The notes under the pieces are model-generated. The model did not search any database. It saw only the letters and a list, made by a program, of their open reading frames with translations, and was not told the origin of the DNA. A stretch of DNA of 64,000 nucleotides from Microbacterium schleiferi (GTDB taxonomy: Bacteria > Actinomycetota > Actinomycetes > Actinomycetales > Microbacteriaceae), in NCBI RefSeq assembly GCF_020781975.1, contig NZ_JAJGNI010000001.1, forward strand, positions 372,001 to 436,000. Reading direction: 5' to 3'. The position numbers and the translations under genes are program-made. Below are positions 60,008-64,000 of the stretch, one piece after another (the stretch's first letter is position 1; the number at the start of each line of letters is the position of its first letter).

Positions 60008-60739
60008 GTGCGTTTGGCAGTACACGAGTTCGGCAGCGGCGACCGTACCGCAGCGATCGTCCACGGCATCAGCGGATCGGGTTTGCTGTGGCAGGACTTC
60101 GCCGAGCGACTCTCGCGGCGACACGGCATGCGAGTGCTCGCCGTTGATCTGCGTGGTCACGGATCCAGCCCCCGTTCTGAGCACTACCGCCTCCGGGATT
60201 TCACCGACGATCTCGTCGAGACGCTGCCGACAGACCTCGACCTCGCTATCGGGCACTCCCTCGGCGGGCGCGCCCTTGCCGACGCCGCCGAACGGCTGCA
60301 GCCGCACCGTGCGATCTACCTCGACCCAGCACTCGACGTCGACGCAGGAGTTGCCGGTCGTCGCCTGCTGACTTACCGGATGGCCGGTCCGGTCGTGGCG
60401 CGGATGCTGTCGGTCGTCGACCCCGCTGTACCGGCGCCCCTGCGTCGACGCCTTCGGGCCAGCACCCGCCGCTGGGACAGGTTCATGGCGCTGTCGGTCG
60501 TGCAGGAGCTGGATGCCCACCGGGTTGAACCCGCTGCGCCGCCGGTGCCGTCGACAATCGTGAAGGCGACGAAGTCCCGGCTTCTTCGCGGGCGCTACCT
60601 CGAGCGACTCAAGGCCTACGGCTGGGATGTGCGGGAATTCCTCAGCCGCCACGAAATGCAGCTTCTCAAGCCCGAGGCGTTGCTCGACGCCCTCGAAGAC
60701 GTACTGCGCGCGCCGACGCGAGCGCTGAGCGCGGTCTGA
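60008..60739 (+). CDS. Alpha/beta hydrolase
   Basis: 243 aa. Alpha/beta hydrolase fold: VHGISGSGLLWQDFAERLSR (oxyanion region), VLAVDLRGHGSSPRSEHY, and the nucleophile elbow GHSLGGRALAD (catalytic Ser). A cap-like helical insert follows LDPALDVDAG. The family covers esterases, lipases and others, and the substrate cannot be told. Start fixed by the -10 box; GTG two bases earlier is out of frame. Confidence 0.87.
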   Translation: MRLAVHEFGSGDRTAAIVHGISGSGLLWQDFAERLSRRHGMRVLAVDLRGHGSSPRSEHYRLRDFTDDLVETLPTDLDLAIGHSLGGRALADAAERLQPHRAIYLDPALDVDAGVAGRRLLTYRMAGPVVARMLSVVDPAVPAPLRRRLRASTRRWDRFMALSVVQELDAHRVEPAAPPVPSTIVKATKSRLLRGRYLERLKAYGWDVREFLSRHEMQLLKPEALLDALEDVLRAPTRALSAV

Positions 60740-60756
60740 GTCTTCGCTGCCAGGCC

Positions 60757-61020
60757 TCAATCGAGGTCGATGCGTTGACGCGCCTCGGGAATATCCCATG
60801 CGTTCGGGCCGTCATCCGCTGACTCGGTAGCCGCACCCCCGGGGCACCAGCCGGTGATCGCCATCGCCGCGAGCAAGAGCGCGCCAAGCAACGCGGGAAT
60901 AGCCAGAGCCCACACACCCGTGGTCGCCGCGCTCCCGGCGATGGCTGCGACGAAGACGGCAGCCGCCCATCGCGCGATGCGCTCGCCGCGCGTAATCGTG
61001 CAAACCCGGAGCAGGCTCAC
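60757..61020 (-). CDS. DUF2892 (YgaP-type) membrane protein
   Basis: 87 aa. Two membrane segments (about residues 15-35 and 38-58) and GWCPGG at the end of the second, the pattern of the YgaP membrane domain, which in other bacteria is fused or adjacent to rhodanese. The last ~25 residues are charged. ATG overlaps the thioredoxin stop by 4 nt, so it is translationally coupled to it. Confidence 0.82.
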   Translation of the reverse strand: MSLLRVCTITRGERIARWAAAVFVAAIAGSAATTGVWALAIPALLGALLLAAMAITGWCPGGAATESADDGPNAWDIPEARQRIDLD

Positions 61021-61403
61021 GGTGCGCTCGGGGCGTCCTGGGCCGCGTTCTGCTCCGCGATCTGGCGTCGCACGTCATCCATGTCGAGTCCTTCGACCGC
61101 GGTTATCACCTGCTCGAGCTGGGGAGCGGCCAGCGCGCCGGGTTGTGAGAAGACGAGGATACCGTCGCGGAAGGCCATGAGCGTCGGGATCGAGGTGATG
61201 CGGAAGCCCGCCGCGAGCTGCTGCTGGGCTTCGGTGTCGATCTTCCCGAAGACGATGTCGGGGTGAGCCTCTGAGGACTTCTCGAAGACGGGGCCGAACA
61301 TGCGGCACGGTCCGCACCACGCCGCCCAGAAGTCGAGCAGCACGATGCCGGAGTCGTTGATGGTCGTCTCTATCGTTTCGAGGGTGATCTCTCGTGTTGC
61401 CAT
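61017..61403 (-). CDS. Thioredoxin
   Basis: 128 aa. Thioredoxin fold with active site FWAAWCGPCRMFGPV and cis-Pro motif SIPTLMAF. The last ~20 residues extend beyond a standard thioredoxin. It differs from a housekeeping trxA in being paired with a DUF2892 gene and a divergent rhodanese gene under a CsoR/CstR-like operator, suggesting reduction of persulfides or disulfides in sulfur metabolism. Leaderless ATG after a perfect TATAAT. Confidence 0.92.
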   Translation of the reverse strand: MATREITLETIETTINDSGIVLLDFWAAWCGPCRMFGPVFEKSSEAHPDIVFGKIDTEAQQQLAAGFRITSIPTLMAFRDGILVFSQPGALAAPQLEQVITAVEGLDMDDVRRQIAEQNAAQDAPSAP

Positions 61404-61410
61404 GATCTGT

Positions 61411-61416
61411 ATTATA
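61411..61416 (-). promoter_or_regulatory. -10 box TATAAT, leaderless promoter of the thioredoxin gene
   Basis: TATAAT on the minus strand, seven bases before the ATG at 61403; the only perfect consensus -10 among the leaderless starts listed. It overlaps the palindromic operator at 61413-61430, implying control by a repressor. Confidence 0.65.
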
Positions 61417-61430
61417 CCCTAGGGGGTATA
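61413..61430. promoter_or_regulatory. CsoR/CstR-type operator
   Basis: Perfect 7-4-7 dyad TATACCC-TAGG-GGGTATA. It matches the A/T-rich edge plus C-run/G-run core of CsoR/CstR/RcnR-family operators. It overlaps the -10 of the thioredoxin gene and lies 65 bp upstream of the rhodanese gene, between the two divergent units. Confidence 0.7.
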
Positions 61431-61495
61431 CCCCGAGGGCTTCTCCCGTGCGCTCACATCGGGATGCCGCCCGCGCCGCTCAGAAAGGACACCTC

Positions 61496-61864
61496 ATGCG
61501 ACGCATCCGTCTGATCCTGGCCGCACTGGCCGCCGCCGTTCTCGCCACGAGTCTCGCCGCGTGCTCGGCGACGCCGTCGGTCGAGGTTCCCGACGGTGCC
61601 GTGATCATCGACGTGCGCACGCCTGAGGAGTATGCCGAGGGTCACCTCGAAAGTGCGATCAACGTCAACCTGCAGTCGGGCTCGTTCGAGCAGGAGATCG
61701 CCGAGCAGCCCCTCGATGGCACCTACATCGTCTACTGCCGCACTGGCAACCGCTCAGCGCAGGCTGTGGCGATCATGACCGAGCTCGGCTTTGGCGATGT
61801 CACGGATGCCGGCGGCGTCAGCGACGCATCCGCGGCGACCGGCATCCCGATCGTCACGGACTGA
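61496..61864 (+). CDS. Rhodanese-domain lipoprotein
   Basis: 122 aa. The signal peptide has a lipobox-like end (VLATSLAAC), so the mature protein would be lipid-anchored at Cys22. It is followed by one rhodanese domain: VIIDVRTPEEYAEGHLESAI and the catalytic Cys in YIVYCRTGNRSAQAVAIM. Transfers or accepts sulfane sulfur outside the cytoplasm. AGAAAGGA precedes the ATG, so this mRNA has a leader, unlike the divergent thioredoxin gene. Shares the operator with it. Confidence 0.9.
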   Translation: MRRIRLILAALAAAVLATSLAACSATPSVEVPDGAVIIDVRTPEEYAEGHLESAINVNLQSGSFEQEIAEQPLDGTYIVYCRTGNRSAQAVAIMTELGFGDVTDAGGVSDASAATGIPIVTD

Positions 61865-61869
61865 CCGGC

Positions 61870-63189
61870 TCAGTCGGCGCGACCCGACCGCGGAACGAAC
61901 CGGGGGACCCAGCGCACGAAGGCCACCGCGCCCAGGAGCCCGAGCACGCCGACCGCGCCGGTTGCCACCGACAGGGTCGAGAGTGCTGCGATGCCCGAGA
62001 CGAGCAGCGGCGCCGCAGCCCCGCCGGCGTCGGTGAACATGCGCCAGGACCCGAGGAACGGGGCCGGGTCCGTGCGCGGAGCGACGTCGGCGCCGAGGGT
62101 GAGCAGGATGCCGCTGGAGAGCCCATTGCCGACGCCGAGGACTGCCGCGAACATGGCGAACCACATCGCTGATGAGTCGAGGTCGTGCGTGAACGCGAGC
62201 GCGAGGAACCCGAGGCCCATGAGCAGCATCGCTGGCAGGGCTGCCCACAGCCGTCCGAAGCGGTCCATGACCTGTCCGCTCGCATAGAACAGGGCAAAAT
62301 CGATCGCCCCCGAGATTCCGACGACTAGCGCGATCGTCTGCGCGTCCAGCCCGATCGACACGCCCCACAGAGGTAGAACCACCTGACGGGCCGATCGCAC
62401 GGCAGCCAAGGATGCCGCAGCAACGCCGAGCCGAGACAGCACCGCGCGATACCGCCATGCGACGACGAAGACGCTCTGGCGGCTCCCCGGAACCCGGATG
62501 CTGCCCGTGATCGCCTCGCCAGTGTCCTCTTCATCGAGCTCGTCTGCGGTCTTGTTCGCGGTCGCATCAGATCCTGCGCGTGCCGTGATCGGAGCGAACT
62601 GTTGCTCGGGGTCGGGCCCGAAGACCACCAGCAGGACGGTGGCGAGAAGGCACACGCCGAAGAACCAGATCGCCGCGTGTTCGTCGCCGAAGATCGCCAG
62701 CAGCGCGGCCGCGATGAACGGGCCCACGAACATCCCCAGCCGGAACGTGCCACCCAGCAGCGACATGGCGCGCGAGCGGAACGACAGTGGGACTCGGGTG
62801 GTCATGAACGAGTGGCGGGCGAGACCGAACGCTGCCGCGCACAGCCCGATGAGCAGGACTGCCGCCGCGAAAACGCCGAGCACGGGCGCGACGATCATGC
62901 CTGCCACTCCCACCATGGCCAACGCGCCGGCAACTCCCATCGTGACCCGCTCACCGAAACGGGCGACAGCCCAGCCCGCCGGCAGATTTCCCGCCAGTTG
63001 GCCTACCACGAGGGCCGACGCGACGAGGGCTGCTCCTGCGACGTCCGCGCCCAACTGGGCTGCGATCACCGGAATGAGGGGGATGACGGCGCCCTCGCCA
63101 AGCGCGAACAGCACCGTCGGCACGTAGACCATCGGTCCGAATCTCCACAGCACGTCCCGCGCGCGGATCGGGGCGGGGGGATCGGACAT
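61870..63189 (-). CDS. MFS transporter
   Basis: 439 aa with twelve membrane segments and an acidic cytoplasmic loop between TM6 and TM7 (TADELDEEDTGEA). Motif A-like GWAVARFGERVTMGVAG between TM2 and TM3. Resembles drug/sugar-type MFS exporters; substrate unknown. ATG at 63189 chosen because TAACGT lies seven bases upstream. Convergent with the rhodanese gene (5 bp between stops); divergent from prfB across only 25 bp. Confidence 0.88.
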   Translation of the reverse strand: MSDPPAPIRARDVLWRFGPMVYVPTVLFALGEGAVIPLIPVIAAQLGADVAGAALVASALVVGQLAGNLPAGWAVARFGERVTMGVAGALAMVGVAGMIVAPVLGVFAAAVLLIGLCAAAFGLARHSFMTTRVPLSFRSRAMSLLGGTFRLGMFVGPFIAAALLAIFGDEHAAIWFFGVCLLATVLLVVFGPDPEQQFAPITARAGSDATANKTADELDEEDTGEAITGSIRVPGSRQSVFVVAWRYRAVLSRLGVAAASLAAVRSARQVVLPLWGVSIGLDAQTIALVVGISGAIDFALFYASGQVMDRFGRLWAALPAMLLMGLGFLALAFTHDLDSSAMWFAMFAAVLGVGNGLSSGILLTLGADVAPRTDPAPFLGSWRMFTDAGGAAAPLLVSGIAALSTLSVATGAVGVLGLLGAVAFVRWVPRFVPRSGRAD

Positions 63190-63196
63190 CGGTTCC

Positions 63197-63202
63197 ACGT
63201 TA
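63197..63202 (-). promoter_or_regulatory. -10 box, leaderless promoter of the MFS gene
   Basis: TAACGT on the minus strand, seven bases before the ATG at 63189; overlaps the prfB -10 by two bases. Confidence 0.5.
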
Positions 63203-63206
63203 GTCT
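63201..63206 (+). promoter_or_regulatory. -10 box, leaderless promoter of prfB
   Basis: TAGTCT, eight bases before the ATG at 63215. Confidence 0.55.
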
Positions 63207-63214
63207 GGACTGTC

Positions 63215-64000
63215 ATGCTCGAACTCGATCTGTCCGCCGACATCCAGGCCCTGCGCTCCACATTCAACGACATCCAGTCCGTTGTCGACGTCGACGCGCT
63301 CGCCGCAGAGATTGCGCGACTGAGCGACGAGGCCGGCGCGCCCGACCTCTGGGACGACCCCGAGAAGGCGCAGAAGGTGACGAGTGCCTTGAGTCACCGG
63401 CAGTCGGAGATGTCTCGCATCACGGCAGTCGCACAGCGCCTCGATGACCTCGAAGTGCTCGTCGAGCTTGCCAACGAGATGGATGATGAGGAGTCGGCCG
63501 CCGAGGCGCGCCGCGAGCTCGCCGAGCTCGAGAAGGTCATCGGCGATCTCGAGGTGCAGACGCTGCTCGACGGCGAATACGACGATCGGTCCGCCGTCGT
63601 GACCATTCGGTCGGGCGCCGGCGGCGACGATGCCACCGACTTCGCTGAGATGCTCATGCGCATGTACCTGCGGTGGGCCGAGCGCCACAAGTACCCCGTG
63701 AAGGTCATGGACACCTCCTACGCCGAGGGTGCGGGGATCAAATCGGCGACGTTCGAGATCGACGCGCCCTACGCCTACGGCACGCTCTCGGTCGAAGCCG
63801 GAACCCACCGTCTCGCCCGGATCAGCCCGTTCGGTGCCGCCGACAAGCGGCAGACGTCGTTCGCTGCTGTCGAGGTCATCCCCGTGATGGAAGAGGCGGT
63901 CGAGGTTGACATCCCCGAGGGCGACATCCGTGTCGACGTCTTCCGATCCTCGGGTCCCGGCGGTCAGTCGGTCAACACCACGGACTCGGCGGTTCGCATC
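63215..64000 (+). CDS. prfB: Peptide chain release factor 2 (3' end outside window)
   Basis: 262 codons visible. Recognises UGA/UAA and triggers peptide release. N-terminal helical domain (SADIQALRSTFNDIQSVVDV), PCRF domain IRSGAGGDDATDFAEMLMRM, codon-recognition loop region near SVEAGTHRLARISPF, and the catalytic GGQ in SSGPGGQSVNTTDSAVRI just before the window ends. The frame is uninterrupted: the in-frame UGA and +1 frameshift that autoregulate prfB in many bacteria are absent. Leaderless ATG. In mycobacteria and relatives ftsE/ftsX/smpB often follow; they would lie beyond the edge. Confidence 0.95.
   Translation, partial: MLELDLSADIQALRSTFNDIQSVVDVDALAAEIARLSDEAGAPDLWDDPEKAQKVTSALSHRQSEMSRITAVAQRLDDLEVLVELANEMDDEESAAEARRELAELEKVIGDLEVQTLLDGEYDDRSAVVTIRSGAGGDDATDFAEMLMRMYLRWAERHKYPVKVMDTSYAEGAGIKSATFEIDAPYAYGTLSVEAGTHRLARISPFGAADKRQTSFAAVEVIPVMEEAVEVDIPEGDIRVDVFRSSGPGGQSVNTTDSAVRI

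Noticed and set aside
63215..63400. Programmed +1 frameshift site in prfB
   Set aside because: Searched the first ~60 codons for an in-frame TGA with a slippery CTT; the frame is continuous.
1..64000. CRISPR array, rRNA operon, prophage, insertion sequence or integron
   Set aside because: No regularly spaced repeats, no rRNA sequence, no transposase or integrase motif and no phage structural genes were seen.

Overview
The window is 64 kb of GC-rich (about 70% by eye), densely packed bacterial chromosome. Gene content points to an actinobacterium of the family Microbacteriaceae, most likely Microbacterium or a close relative: AdnAB instead of RecBCD, LigD/Ku end joining, DUF3039 and DUF3107 proteins, a C50-carotenoid operon of the Corynebacterium/Micrococcus type, and many start codons 6 to 8 bases after a -10 box, as expected for leaderless transcripts. 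No rRNA, CRISPR array, phage or insertion sequence was seen. There are two tRNA genes, initiator tRNA-Met and tRNA-Leu(UAG).

Layout. 0-5 kb: an MgtE-N domain protein running off the left edge, a general-stress-like membrane protein, Xaa-Pro aminopeptidase, a membrane exo/endonuclease/phosphatase protein and a PHP phosphoesterase. 5-25 kb: a core-genome block resembling the M. tuberculosis Rv3211-Rv3193c region: DEAD-box helicase, ferritin-like protein, DUF3107, AdnA, AdnB, a kinase-fold protein with a degenerate catalytic loop, NudC, a UvrD2-like helicase, a ThiF/cyclodehydratase-like protein, a DUF2342 metalloprotease-like protein, a YlbL/Lon-like PDZ protease and a UPF0182 membrane protein. 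25-31.6 kb: carotenoid operon idi-crtE-crtB-crtI-crtYe-crtYf-crtEb, divergent from a MarR regulator, with a strong palindrome between them. 31.6-47.9 kb: housekeeping genes (nitrilase-fold hydrolase, HtrA protease, ABC exporter, pncB, murI, rph, rdgB, CDF transporter, ligD/ku, dedA). 48 kb: a deletion scar in which the start of a SnoaL-like gene is joined to the end of a sugar ABC permease gene. 48.8-50.7 kb: a TPC-type P1B metal ATPase. 50.7-55.2 kb: a Tad (Flp-type) pilus/secretion locus, followed by a RelE/Phd-type toxin-antitoxin pair. 55.8-64 kb: small enzymes, a P2-type cation ATPase, an alpha/beta hydrolase, a probable sulfur-responsive module (thioredoxin, DUF2892 membrane protein, rhodanese lipoprotein) around a CsoR/CstR-like operator, an MFS transporter and the start of prfB.

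How the genes work together. AdnAB, UvrD2, LigD and Ku form a set for end resection and end joining. The crt operon would make C50 carotenoid from IPP/DMAPP under the adjacent MarR protein. murI-rph-rdgB is a conserved housekeeping run. The tad genes supply motor, platform and bitopic pseudopilins, but no prepilin peptidase lies in the window. Cross-cutting observations are a very over-represented octamer (GGATGCCG/CGGCATCC), leaderless promoters at most operon heads, and two convergent gene pairs whose coding regions overlap antisense by 250 and 155 bp.
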